This document shows, in pieces, positions 1 through 6,114 of a DNA stretch of 15,599 nucleotides. The translations under genes and the position numbers were made by a program. The DNA is from Lachnospiraceae bacterium UBA7012 (GTDB lineage Bacteria; Bacillota; Clostridia; Lachnospirales; Lachnospiraceae). The stretch spans positions 1-15,599 of the forward strand of contig DJXE01000008.1 of the NCBI GenBank assembly GCA_002449595.1, written 5' to 3'. The notes below the pieces were generated by a model. The model had not been told where the DNA came from. It saw only the letters and a list, made by a program, of their open reading frames with translations, and did not search any database. Within the stretch, counting starts at the first letter, position 1. Each line of letters begins with the position of its first letter.

Positions 1-924
1 ACCTGCGGTATGGGCGGCGGCACGGGTACCGGCGCGGCTCCCGTCATCGCGAGACTCTCCAAGGAACTCGGCATCCTGACGGTCGGCGTCGTGACGAAGC
101 CTTTCCGCTTCGAGGCGAAGAACCGTATGCAGAAGGCCCTGCAGGGAATCGAGAACATCAGCCAGAACGTCGATACGCTGATCGTCATTCCGAACGACAA
201 GCTGCTTGAGATCATGGACCGCAGAACGACTCTGCCGGATGCGCTCAAGAAGGCGGACGAAGTCCTGCAGCAGGCAGTTCAGGGAATCACCGACCTGATC
301 AACGTCCCCGCGATCATCAACCTCGACTTCGCGGACGTGCAGACGGTCATGAGAGATAAAGGCATCGCCCACATCGGTATCGGCTACGGCAAGGGCGACG
401 ACAAGGCAGGCGAGGCGGTCCGCATGGCGGTCGAGAGCCCGCTGCTTGAGACGACCATCTCCGGCGCGACGGACGTCATCATCAACGTCTCCGGCGACAT
501 CTCCCTGGCGGATGCTTCCGACGCAGCCAGCTACGTTCAGGAGCAGGCCGGCGACAACGTCAACATCATCTTCGGTGCGATGTATGACCAGTCCAAGAGC
601 GATTCCTGCCAGATCACCGTCATCGCGACCGGCATCGGCCAGAACGCGAGCAAGGAGCAGACCTACAACAATCCGTTCAAGCCGAGATTCGTGAACCAGA
701 TGCCCGTGCAGCAGGCTTACCAGCAGCAGGCACAGTACCAGCAGCAGTTCCAGCATGGCCAGATGCCCCAGGCTCCCGTGATGCCGCAGGTCAACAACAA
801 CGCCGGCAGAGAGGCACAGTCTCCGGTCCGCCCGATGAGCAGCTACAACCCGAACCTGCAGAGCAACGTTCGCCAGAAGTCGCTCGACATCCCTTCCTTT
901 CTTCAGAAGAAAGAAGATGAGTGA
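1..924 (+). CDS. ftsZ: Cell division protein FtsZ, C-terminal part (5' end outside window)
   Basis: FtsZ is the tubulin-like GTPase that polymerises at mid-cell into the division ring. The reading frame is open from base 1 and enters at the nucleotide-binding G-loop (GMGGGTGTGAAP, codons 3-14), so roughly the first 100 residues lie upstream of the window. The synergy-loop segment NLDFADVQTVM, which supplies the Asp that completes the GTPase site of the neighbouring subunit, is intact. The globular domain is followed by a Gln/Met/Pro-rich linker of about 60 residues, then LDIPSFLQKK, the conserved C-terminal peptide that binds FtsA, SepF and similar partners. Linker and tail are typical of clostridial FtsZ. 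No convincing terminator follows the stop. The next element is an independently promoted tRNA gene. Identification is essentially certain. Confidence 0.98.
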   Translation, partial: TCGMGGGTGTGAAPVIARLSKELGILTVGVVTKPFRFEAKNRMQKALQGIENISQNVDTLIVIPNDKLLEIMDRRTTLPDALKKADEVLQQAVQGITDLINVPAIINLDFADVQTVMRDKGIAHIGIGYGKGDDKAGEAVRMAVESPLLETTISGATDVIINVSGDISLADASDAASYVQEQAGDNVNIIFGAMYDQSKSDSCQITVIATGIGQNASKEQTYNNPFKPRFVNQMPVQQAYQQQAQYQQQFQHGQMPQAPVMPQVNNNAGREAQSPVRPMSSYNPNLQSNVRQKSLDIPSFLQKKEDE

Positions 925-954
925 TTAGTTCAAGGTTAGTTCAAAAATCTTGAA
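925..954. repeat. Two TTAGTTCAA direct repeats plus an inverted TTGAA half
   Basis: TTAGTTCAA occurs at 925-933 and again at 936-944, 11 bp apart or about one helical turn. The second copy also forms an inverted repeat, TTCAA-N5-TTGAA (940-954). The group starts right after the ftsZ stop and ends 8 bp before the -35 box of the tRNA promoter. It could be an upstream activator site, or it could be chance in an AT-rich gap. Confidence 0.4.
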
Positions 955-962
955 ATCCGGCC

Positions 963-991
963 TTGACAGATACGGTTTTCAGTAAGATAAT
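963..991 (+). promoter_or_regulatory. Strong sigma-70 type promoter for the tRNA-Ala gene
   Basis: The -35 box TTGACA (963-968) is a perfect consensus. It is separated by exactly 17 bp from GATAAT (986-991), one mismatch from the -10 consensus. Transcription would begin near 998, giving a 5' leader of about 50 nt before the mature tRNA at 1048. The promoter means the tRNA does not depend on read-through from ftsZ. Confidence 0.85.
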
Positions 992-1020
992 AGCAAGGCA
1001 GTCTTAAATAAGGTTGCGTT

Positions 1021-1043
1021 CTGCGGCTGACAAAAAGCCGCAG
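1021..1043 (+). other. 8-bp hairpin in the tRNA precursor leader
   Basis: CTGCGGCT (1021-1028) pairs perfectly with AGCCGCAG (1036-1043) around the 7-nt loop GACAAAA. The hairpin ends 4 nt before the first base of the mature tRNA. No U tract follows, so it is not a terminator. It probably shapes the precursor 5' leader that RNase P removes. Confidence 0.7.
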
Positions 1044-1047
1044 ATAA

Positions 1048-1120
1048 GGGCTCATAGCTCAGTTGGGAGAGCGCTGCGTTCGCAACGCAGAGGTCGTGGG
1101 TTCGAATCCCATTGGGTCCA
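1048..1120 (+). tRNA. tRNA-Ala (anticodon CGC)
   Basis: The 73 bases fold into a full cloverleaf. The acceptor stem is GGGCTCA with TGGGTCC, discriminator A. The D stem is GCTC/GAGC. The anticodon stem is CTGCG/CGCAG around the loop TTCGCAA. The variable loop is AGGTC, and the T arm is GTGGG-TTCGAAT-CCCAT. The loop places CGC at positions 34-36, which reads GCG alanine codons. The third acceptor pair is G3-U70, the wobble pair that alanyl-tRNA synthetase recognises, which confirms alanine identity independently of the anticodon. The base after the discriminator begins CTT, so CCA is not encoded and must be added by a nucleotidyltransferase. The gene stands alone with its own promoter and terminator. 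Confidence 0.97.
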
Positions 1121-1124
1121 CTTT

Positions 1125-1169
1125 AAAACCCTGTATTTACAGCAGAAGCTGTTAGGTACAGGGTTTTTT
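1125..1169 (+). terminator. Rho-independent terminator of the tRNA-Ala gene
   Basis: The outer stem AAAACCCTGTA (1125-1135) pairs with TACAGGGTTTT (1157-1167) and runs into a T tract. An inner hairpin, ACAGC-AGAA-GCTGT (1139-1152), is nested within it. The A/T-flanked symmetry means it could also stop minus-strand transcription arriving from the gene ending at 1322, about 150 bp away. I see no gene in 1170-1321. Confidence 0.85.
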
Positions 1170-1321
1170 GTTTCCATTGTGAGAGGAAGAAAAGAAGTAA
1201 ATGAATTGCTTGTTTGGCATCGGCTGAAGGAGATTATTTGGAGCTTGAAATAGCGTTTGGATTTGGAAGATATATAAATGTATTTGTGTACAGAAGTGTG
1301 TAAAGGAGACGGGAAAGGAAA

Positions 1322-2026
1322 CTATAGATATCCCGCGGCGCGGATGCGGCCGAACAGGTGGCAGAGGGGACGGAAGAGGAACAGGCAGATAAGGAAATTG
1401 CTGACGCAGTGAATGAGATCGTAGGGGATGCCGGCGACCCACCAGGTGAACGCCATGGAAGGGCCCCCGATGAAGAAGTAAGGGACAGTGCACAGCGCCC
1501 CGAAGAGCAGGCCGAACGCGGCAGCGAGCACGCAGAAGAACCCATGGGATGCGAGAATGATATCCTGGTCCGAAGTGTTCTTTATAGAACAAGGATCCGT
1601 ACTGCCTTTTGAAGATGCGTGCCCTGAGGCACTATCCGCTGGACGTTGACCAGAAATGCCATCGGGATATTGATTAAGAACAGCATCGGGACCTTGACAG
1701 GAAATGGTGTCAGGGTCCCGTTTTGTATGCGTTTCTGACGAGAGCTGCGCCTTCTTCCGGCTTTGATAAAGCAGGACGATGGTGATGAGCAGCGGCCACA
1801 TGTAGAGGTACATGACGACCCAGGTGTGCAGGCCGAAGACGGAGGTCTCGAGGAGCGTGAAGGCGACAGCGATTAAGTATGCCTTTTTCCCGAGATAAAG
1901 CGCATAAAGAATGAAGAGGAGGGTGATGACCTCCACATTCGGAAGAAGATCGAGCATGCGCTTGCCTGCCTCCATGAGCCCCAGAAGGAGCCCCAGCACG
2001 GCAATATCTTTTACAGTCAGTTTCAT
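1322..2026 (-). CDS. ECF-transporter S-component-like membrane protein with a repeat-expanded loop
   Basis: This hydrophobic 234-residue protein resembles the small substrate-binding (S) subunits of energy-coupling-factor vitamin and metal transporters. Membrane segments lie at about 8-28, 31-46, 49-66 and 69-88, then in the final third (about 158-225). Family-like motifs are LPNVEVITLLFILYAL near the start and CTVPYFFIGG...GIPYDLIHCVSNF near the end. The two halves are split by a hydrophilic stretch (about 89-155) that I would not expect in a roughly 170-residue S component. That insert contains an 8-residue repeat (104-135). The gene starts 6 bp after the DUF4430 stop with no clear ribosome site, so translation is probably coupled. 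No ECF ATPase or T subunit is nearby, so it may share a common energising module. Substrate unknown. Confidence 0.75.
   Translation of the reverse strand: MKLTVKDIAVLGLLLGLMEAGKRMLDLLPNVEVITLLFILYALYLGKKAYLIAVAFTLLETSVFGLHTWVVMYLYMWPLLITIVLLYQSRKKAQLSSETHTKRDPDTISCQGPDAVLNQYPDGISGQRPADSASGHASSKGSTDPCSIKNTSDQDIILASHGFFCVLAAAFGLLFGALCTVPYFFIGGPSMAFTWWVAGIPYDLIHCVSNFLICLFLFRPLCHLFGRIRAAGYL
1646..1717. repeat. Three imperfect 24-bp tandem repeats inside the S-component gene
   Basis: Units begin at 1646, 1670 and 1694, each starting TTGA, with a weaker degenerate copy at 1622-1645. On the coding strand they encode the octapeptides DPDTISCQ, GPDAVLNQ, YPDGISGQ and the degenerate RPADSASG (residues 104-135). 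The period is a multiple of three, so the reading frame is kept. Confidence 0.8.
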
Positions 2027-2032
2027 TGCAGC

Positions 2033-2449
2033 TTATTGATCTGCACGCTCATAAACGAACGAGTAGGTGTCGCCGTCCGTGACGGGCTGCTGGTCTGCGC
2101 CATACTCGCCGTAACTGCCGTTCACGTAGATTGACCAGTAGGCGCCGTCGGTCTCATAAACTGCGGACTCGCCATTGATCGCCGTGATGAAGAGGCCGTA
2201 TTCGGAATCGCTGCCTTCGTAGGAGAAATCGCCCTCAGCGGCGAGCTGATCCATGAGCCCTTTCAGGTATTCCGCATCGGTCTTTCCCTCGTATTCTTTC
2301 GTCGCGCCTTCGCTGTTCACAACTTCCACTTTGAAGGCCTTGCTTCCGGCGGACGTCTTCGGACCGAAGGCTTTATAGACGAAGAAAAACACTACCGCGA
2401 GAACCACGACAGATGCCAGCGCAATGATTAATTTCTTGTTGTTTTTCAT
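2033..2449 (-). CDS. Membrane-anchored DUF4430 protein
   Basis: This 138-residue protein has an N-terminal signal-anchor (positively charged MKNNKK, then a hydrophobic run at about 7-25) and no lipobox cysteine, so the rest probably sits outside the cell tethered to the membrane. Residues about 39-135 match the DUF4430 domain, which is related to the C-terminal domain of transcobalamin and intrinsic factor. Landmarks are the GKTDAEYLKGLMDQL helix, the YGLFITAINGE segment and the YWSIYVNG...DGDTYSFVY strands. The start is set by GAGGAG 7 nt upstream of ATG. It is cotranscribed with, and 6 bp before, the S-component-like gene. A role in presenting a small ligand, possibly a corrinoid or other vitamin, to that transporter is inferred from family and context. 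Confidence 0.85.
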   Translation of the reverse strand: MKNNKKLIIALASVVVLAVVFFFVYKAFGPKTSAGSKAFKVEVVNSEGATKEYEGKTDAEYLKGLMDQLAAEGDFSYEGSDSEYGLFITAINGESAVYETDGAYWSIYVNGSYGEYGADQQPVTDGDTYSFVYERADQ

Positions 2450-2484
2450 GATGAAACTCCTCTCTGATGTTAGTTGTCGCTATT

Positions 2485-2513
2485 ATAGTATGGAATCCCG
2501 CTCGCAAAATCAA
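2485..2513 (-). promoter_or_regulatory. Candidate promoter of the DUF4430/S-component operon
   Basis: Read on the minus strand, TTGATT (2513-2508) and TACTAT (2490-2485) are 17 bp apart. TATAAT overlaps 3 bp further downstream. The leader to the start codon would be about 30 nt, too short for a riboswitch. Confidence 0.55.
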
Positions 2514-2536
2514 TTCTTTGGAAAGAATAATATTAT
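2513..2536. promoter_or_regulatory. Palindromic, possible operator, next to the DUF4430 promoter
   Basis: ATTCTTT-GG-AAAGAAT (2513-2528) is a perfect 7+7 palindrome abutting the -35 box. It overlaps by two bases the palindrome ATAATATTAT (2527-2536). The location suits a transcription factor site. The binding protein is unknown. Confidence 0.45.
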
Positions 2537-2649
2537 AATGAAAGCGAATGTTCACACCCACCACCCACAGAAGTTCTCCCGCCTGGGCGGCTCCATCCAC
2601 GTGTCATAACAACTCACCAGCAGTTATTCCTAAAAAACAGTATTTAATG

Positions 2650-2689
2650 AAAAATGCAGGCCACGGCTAAATCCGGGACCTGCATTTTT
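2650..2689 (-). terminator. Symmetric rho-independent terminator after the histidine phosphatase gene
   Basis: AAAAATGCAGG (2650-2660) pairs with CCTGCATTTTT (2679-2689), an 11-bp perfect stem around an 18-nt loop. On the minus strand the stem is followed by a T run 35 bp beyond the stop of the phosphatase gene, which it most likely terminates. It would also work in the plus direction. The rest of 2537-2705 shows no gene I can support. Confidence 0.8.
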
Positions 2690-2723
2690 TATAGCCAACA
2701 GAGATTTGACTAACAGGATGATT

Positions 2724-3410
2724 TTAGTCCGCCTCCCGTTGTATCAGCGGCCCTCCCGCCCGGCGAATATGCGCGGCATCATTGAAGAGCTCGAGGCGCG
2801 GATGGATGTATTCTCCCTCCCGCGCAGGGAACTCTATGATCGTGACGGACGTGACGTCAAACTGCATCACGGCAGCGACGAAAGGAAACGGGAGCGAGAG
2901 GATGTGCCCGATCGCGCAGGCGCCGGAGCCGCCGTGGCTGAAGAGGGCGATCGTCTTTTCGTTATTTGCGGTGCAGAAGAAGCGCCTGCCATCGTGGCGG
3001 AAGCCCTGCTGCGCAAGGAAAAGGTCGAACTGCTCCGCAATCTCGTCATAGCACTCGCGCGCCTTGTTGCGGACGAAGTACGGGTGCGTCCGCCAGTCCT
3101 GCGCGAAGAAATCATAGTTGTCTTCGGTGAGCAGCTGATCGCTGAGCGACCAGGGATGCCCGCCGAAGGGCAGGTCATCGCCGCTCCATCCGATCTCATG
3201 CATATAGGGAAGCGTCGTCACAGGCAGGCTGAGGCGCGACGCCGTATAGGCGGCCGTCTCGGCGGCCCTCCCGTAAGGCGAGGCGTAGATCTCGCTGATC
3301 CCCTCGGGCAGGAGCCGCCTGGAGACAGCTTCCGCCTGCTCTCTTCCGAGCTCCGTCAGGCAGTCGTTCTTATAGTCCGGATCCCCGTGACGCACAAACA
3401 AGATTCGCAT
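2724..3410 (-). CDS. Histidine phosphatase family protein (phosphoglycerate mutase-like)
   Basis: This 228-residue protein belongs to the branch-1 histidine phosphatases, which hydrolyse phosphate esters through a phospho-histidine intermediate. The RHG motif is at 7-9 (VRHGD, nucleophile His8). The second phosphate-binding Arg lies in SPYGRAAETA (Arg48). The likely acid Glu is in HEIGWS (Glu72), and the second catalytic His is in SHGGSG (His159). The full catalytic set is therefore present. The protein is slightly longer than typical 200-residue members. The start is fixed by AAAGGAGG 6 nt before ATG. It is a single-gene unit with its own promoter and terminator. The substrate cannot be read from sequence: cofactor-type phosphatase, alpha-ribazole phosphatase and general phosphoesterase are all possible. 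Confidence 0.9.
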   Translation of the reverse strand: MRILFVRHGDPDYKNDCLTELGREQAEAVSRRLLPEGISEIYASPYGRAAETAAYTASRLSLPVTTLPYMHEIGWSGDDLPFGGHPWSLSDQLLTEDNYDFFAQDWRTHPYFVRNKARECYDEIAEQFDLFLAQQGFRHDGRRFFCTANNEKTIALFSHGGSGACAIGHILSLPFPFVAAVMQFDVTSVTIIEFPAREGEYIHPRLELFNDAAHIRRAGGPLIQREAD

Positions 3411-3428
3411 AGCGCACCTCCTTTCACC

Positions 3429-3457
3429 ACTACAGCGCAGATGCGCGGACTTGTCAA
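3429..3457 (-). promoter_or_regulatory. Promoter of the histidine phosphatase gene
   Basis: On the minus strand a perfect TTGACA (3457-3452) is followed after 17 bp by TGTAGT (3434-3429). The predicted start lies only about 14-15 nt before the start codon, giving a minimal leader that is mostly the ribosome site. Confidence 0.65.
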
Positions 3458-3806
3458 GCCATGGCGGCCGCGCCGGGAAAAGAGTTTACGCCCGGGAATC
3501 ATCGCATCTGCCGCCCGAATCTGCGGAAACAGCCGTCCCCGCGGGATGAAATCGCGGCAGGTTTTGTGTAAAATATGATGTGGGAAAGTCCCGGAACAAT
3601 ATACCGTGAAAGTCTTGGAAGCTTCCGGGCGGCGGGCTATTCACTCGGAAAGGCAAGGGCAGATGCCGCGCGCAAGAAAATGGACGACATACAGCATCCG
3701 CTGGCAAAATCGATCCGAGTGAAAAAACAGAAGAATAACGATCTGCTTAACGGAATGCAGCAGAACTGAGAAAGCGCTGCGCCTGATACGGCAGCGCAGA
3801 TGAGAA
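3435..3806. other. Divergent intergenic region before the nucleotidyltransferase gene
   Basis: No convincing gene lies here. A 64-codon frame at 3575-3769 lacks a ribosome site and recognisable content. AT-rich sequence with TAAAAT and TATGAT (3569-3579) could be a -10 region for the plus-strand operon but has no good -35. Downstream are an inverted repeat CCCGGAA/TTCCGGG (3590-3596 with 3623-3629) and the palindrome GGAAGCTTCC (3617-3626), so the leader RNA is likely to be structured. Confidence 0.5.
3774..3797 (+). other. Hairpin just upstream of the nucleotidyltransferase start
   Basis: GCGCTGC (3774-3780) pairs with GCAGCGC (3791-3797) around a 10-nt loop, ending 9 nt before the ATG at 3807. 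It occupies the position where a ribosome site would be expected and has no U tract. Either it controls initiation at 3807 or translation really begins further downstream. Confidence 0.6.
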
Positions 3807-5120
3807 ATGAAACTGACACACCTTTTGTATTACAAATCGGAGGAACCGTCTTCCTTCCTTCCAAGGAGGCGCCCGCCCGGACCGATGTTTGACGATCCCG
3901 GGCTGAACCGGATGATCGATGAGAACTATGAGATCGTCCGGCAGCACGGGTATGCGCAGCTGACGATACCCGCCTCGCTGCACGGCATCCGCCGGGAGGA
4001 GGTCTCCGAACAGGGAAGATATATCGCGGACAGGCTTCTTGAGAGCGGTTTTCAGGCTTATCTGTGCGGCGGGGCCGTCAGGGACCTGATCCGCCGGGAT
4101 AAGGTGAACGATTTCGACTTCGTCACCGATGCGACCACGGAGGACCTGCGCCGGATCTTCGGGCCGCAGATGGATTTTTTCAAGATCCCGCTCGGCCTTG
4201 AGTACGGTTATATCGAGTTCGGAGACAATGTCATCGACGTCGGCACCATGGCGAATATACCGCCGGTCTTCGCCGGCATGCCGAAGGTGCCCAGCTTTGA
4301 TCCGGAGGCACTCTACAGCACAAAGCTCCTGTTTGACGGTTTTCAGCGCGATTTTTCGATCAATACGCTGTATTATGATATGGAAAAGGAAGACCTGATC
4401 GACTTCTTCGGCGGGCTTCGTGACCTGCGGGAGGGAGTGATCGCGTCGGTCGTCTCCGCGGAGGCGGCGATCCGCTATGACCCGAGAAGGATCCTCCGGG
4501 CGCTGCGCTTCCATGCGAGGTTCGACTTTTCCCTTGAGCCAAGCCTTGCGTCTGCTATTCGGAAATACGGAGCGGGGCTGGTGCCTGAGATCACGCCGTT
4601 TATGATCGCGTACGAACTGCCCGATTTCTTCTCCGGCGGGTTTGCCGAGGCCGGCACCAGGCTCCTTCTGGATTATGACCTGTTCGGAGTCGTGTTTCCG
4701 GCTGCCGTAAGGCTCGTGCAGAAACGCTCTTACAGGGAGTACATCCTGAAGACCGCCTGCGCGGTGGACTGGATCTTCGATGAGGGAGCGAAGGCCCTGC
4801 CGCTGATGGCGATCGTGGCATTCCTCTGGCCGGCTGTCGCACAGCGGAAGAAGGAAGGGACGCAGGACGCGGCGGGCGAGATCGCCGCGGAGCAGAGAAA
4901 GATCATGATGATGACGGACGAAGAGGCGGCATATTTTCGGGATGCACTCGACATTGAAGAAGAACATGACAGGGAGCGCATCCGGAAAGAAGTTGAGGAA
5001 CTGTTCGGAGAACCGGAATTCACGGATGCACTCAGAATGCTGCGGCTGCATTACTGGACGTATCAGGCGAAGGTCAGGCGAAGCAGCACTTTGAAGGTAA
5101 AGCGGAAAGGAACGAAATGA
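3807..5120 (+). CDS. Poly(A) polymerase / CCA-adding class II tRNA nucleotidyltransferase family
   Basis: This template-independent nucleotidyltransferase adds CCA to tRNA ends, or A tails to RNA. The head domain has YLCGGAVRD (85-93) and the metal-binding DFDF (Asp102, Asp104). It is followed by QRDFSINTLYYD (180-191) and the nucleotide-specificity helix YDPRRILRALRF (224-235). The approach to the head, IPASLHGIRREEVS (54-67), resembles the IPR..HxISR..IS element of Escherichia coli PcnB, and total length (437) is near PcnB's. That favours a PcnB-like lineage, but clostridial members often act as CCA enzymes, and the local tRNA-Ala lacks CCA. Start is uncertain: ATG 3807 follows a hairpin and lacks a good ribosome site, while ATG 3885 has AAGGAGG but 15 nt away. 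The C-terminal tail is Glu/Lys-rich. Overlaps the kinase gene by ATGA. Confidence 0.88.
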   Translation: MKLTHLLYYKSEEPSSFLPRRRPPGPMFDDPGLNRMIDENYEIVRQHGYAQLTIPASLHGIRREEVSEQGRYIADRLLESGFQAYLCGGAVRDLIRRDKVNDFDFVTDATTEDLRRIFGPQMDFFKIPLGLEYGYIEFGDNVIDVGTMANIPPVFAGMPKVPSFDPEALYSTKLLFDGFQRDFSINTLYYDMEKEDLIDFFGGLRDLREGVIASVVSAEAAIRYDPRRILRALRFHARFDFSLEPSLASAIRKYGAGLVPEITPFMIAYELPDFFSGGFAEAGTRLLLDYDLFGVVFPAAVRLVQKRSYREYILKTACAVDWIFDEGAKALPLMAIVAFLWPAVAQRKKEGTQDAAGEIAAEQRKIMMMTDEEAAYFRDALDIEEEHDRERIRKEVEELFGEPEFTDALRMLRLHYWTYQAKVRRSSTLKVKRKGTK

Positions 5121-6019
5121 ATCAGGAAACGGATATCATCTGTGTCGGGCAGGCCGTCGTGGACTGCATCACAAGGGGGCTTGAAGGCGGCCAGATCAGG
5201 CCGGGATCGGGCAAGGCGGAGAGCATCACGCTCGGGATCGGCGGAGACGCGGTCAATGAAGCAGTGGCCCTTCGGAGGCTCGGATTCAGCACCGCTGTTC
5301 TTGCCGGGATCGGCGATGATCCGGCGGGAAAGCTCCTTTTGCAGATGCTGCGGGACGAGGAAGTGGAGACCGGACTGATCAGCGTTCTCCCCGCGCCCTT
5401 CGCGACGCCGGTCGCGAACATCTTCGTGAGCGAAGACGGCAGCCGCTCCTCGGTCAGCTCCGGGGCGGCGAGGCTAGAGGGCTACGTGCCGTCTCAGGAA
5501 TTGTTCTCGGGGGCGAAGATCGTCACGCTGGCGAGCCTGTTCCGGGCGCCGCTCGACGATCCGGACAGCGTGCTTCAGCTGGTGATCGCTGCGTCCATGG
5601 CAGGCGCGAAGATCTTCGCGGACACGAAGCTGCCGACGTTCCGGGAGACGTCGCTCGACGAGATCTCCGGGATCCTGAGCTTCGTCGACTGCATCTTCCC
5701 GAATGAGAAGGAAGCTGCGTACTACACGGGAGAGACGGAACATGAGGCGATGGCGGACGCTTTTCTCGCGAGAGGCGTGAGCCGCGTCGTGATCAAGCTC
5801 GGGGCGGACGGCTGCTACGCGAAGGATGAGAACGAGGGCTTCTATCTGCCGGCGCTGCCGCTCGATGCGATCGACACGACAGGCGCGGGAGATCACTTTG
5901 TCGCCGGGTTCATCGGCGGCGTGATGGACGGCATGTCGTTCCGGGAGTGCTGCGAGCGCGGAAGCATGTACGCCGCGCAGTGCGTGGCGCACGTCGGGGG
6001 ATCCGCCTGGGAGGAGTGA
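5117..6019 (+). CDS. PfkB/ribokinase-family carbohydrate kinase
   Basis: This 300-residue kinase transfers phosphate from ATP to a sugar or nucleoside hydroxyl. The N-terminal family signature is visible around GIGGDAVNEAVALRRLG (40-56). The C-terminal signature DTTGAGDHFVAGF (253-265) contains the catalytic base Asp259 and the anion hole. IFPNEKEAAYYTG (193-205) and VVIKLGADGCY (224-234) are also typical. The ATG overlaps the preceding stop (ATGA), with AAAGGA a few bases upstream, so the two genes are cotranscribed and probably translationally coupled. The substrate (fructose, ribose, 2-keto-3-deoxygluconate, adenosine or other) is not decidable. The pairing with an RNA nucleotidyltransferase gives no clear hint. 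The last codons lie in the first unit of a 29-bp tandem repeat. Confidence 0.93.
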   Translation: MNQETDIICVGQAVVDCITRGLEGGQIRPGSGKAESITLGIGGDAVNEAVALRRLGFSTAVLAGIGDDPAGKLLLQMLRDEEVETGLISVLPAPFATPVANIFVSEDGSRSSVSSGAARLEGYVPSQELFSGAKIVTLASLFRAPLDDPDSVLQLVIAASMAGAKIFADTKLPTFRETSLDEISGILSFVDCIFPNEKEAAYYTGETEHEAMADAFLARGVSRVVIKLGADGCYAKDENEGFYLPALPLDAIDTTGAGDHFVAGFIGGVMDGMSFRECCERGSMYAAQCVAHVGGSAWEE

Positions 6020-6114
6020 GCCCGGCGGGATCCGCGCAGGAGGAATGAACCAGCCGGAATCCGATGGAAGATAACAGAACAGCTAAGATCCGCGCAGGAC
6101 GGGAGAGCGCTCAG
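5999..6114. repeat. Degenerate 29-bp tandem repeat, four units, filling the convergent intergenic gap
   Basis: Units start at 5999, 6028, 6057 and 6086, exactly 29 bp apart. Units 1, 2 and 4 share GGATCCGC followed by a purine-rich GGAGGA-like block; unit 3 is more diverged. The pfkB stop codon is in unit 1, and unit 4 runs into the citC stop. I see no terminator hairpin here, although two convergent transcripts meet. Confidence 0.7.

Noticed and set aside
2577-2600. CCGCCTGGGC, resembling the conserved 3' core of the ZTP riboswitch
   Set aside because: The rest of the aptamer is not visible upstream, no plus-strand gene follows, and the bases are explained by a short GC palindrome.
2450-2705. 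Possible cobalamin riboswitch upstream of the DUF4430/S-component pair
   Set aside because: No B12-box or other conserved aptamer sequence was found on the minus strand, and the candidate promoter leaves only about a 30-nt leader.
3575-3769. A 64-codon plus-strand frame in the intergenic region before the nucleotidyltransferase
   Set aside because: It has no ribosome site and no recognisable motif, and its ATG sits inside a possible -10 region. A small gene cannot be excluded but is not supported.
3747-5051. A 434-codon minus-strand frame opposite the nucleotidyltransferase gene
   Set aside because: The plus-strand gene has clear catalytic motifs; the opposite frame has none and reflects GC-rich codon bias.
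5999-6114. CRISPR array as an explanation for the 29-bp periodic repeats
   Set aside because: The units are directly adjacent and degenerate with no unique spacers, and no cas genes are present.
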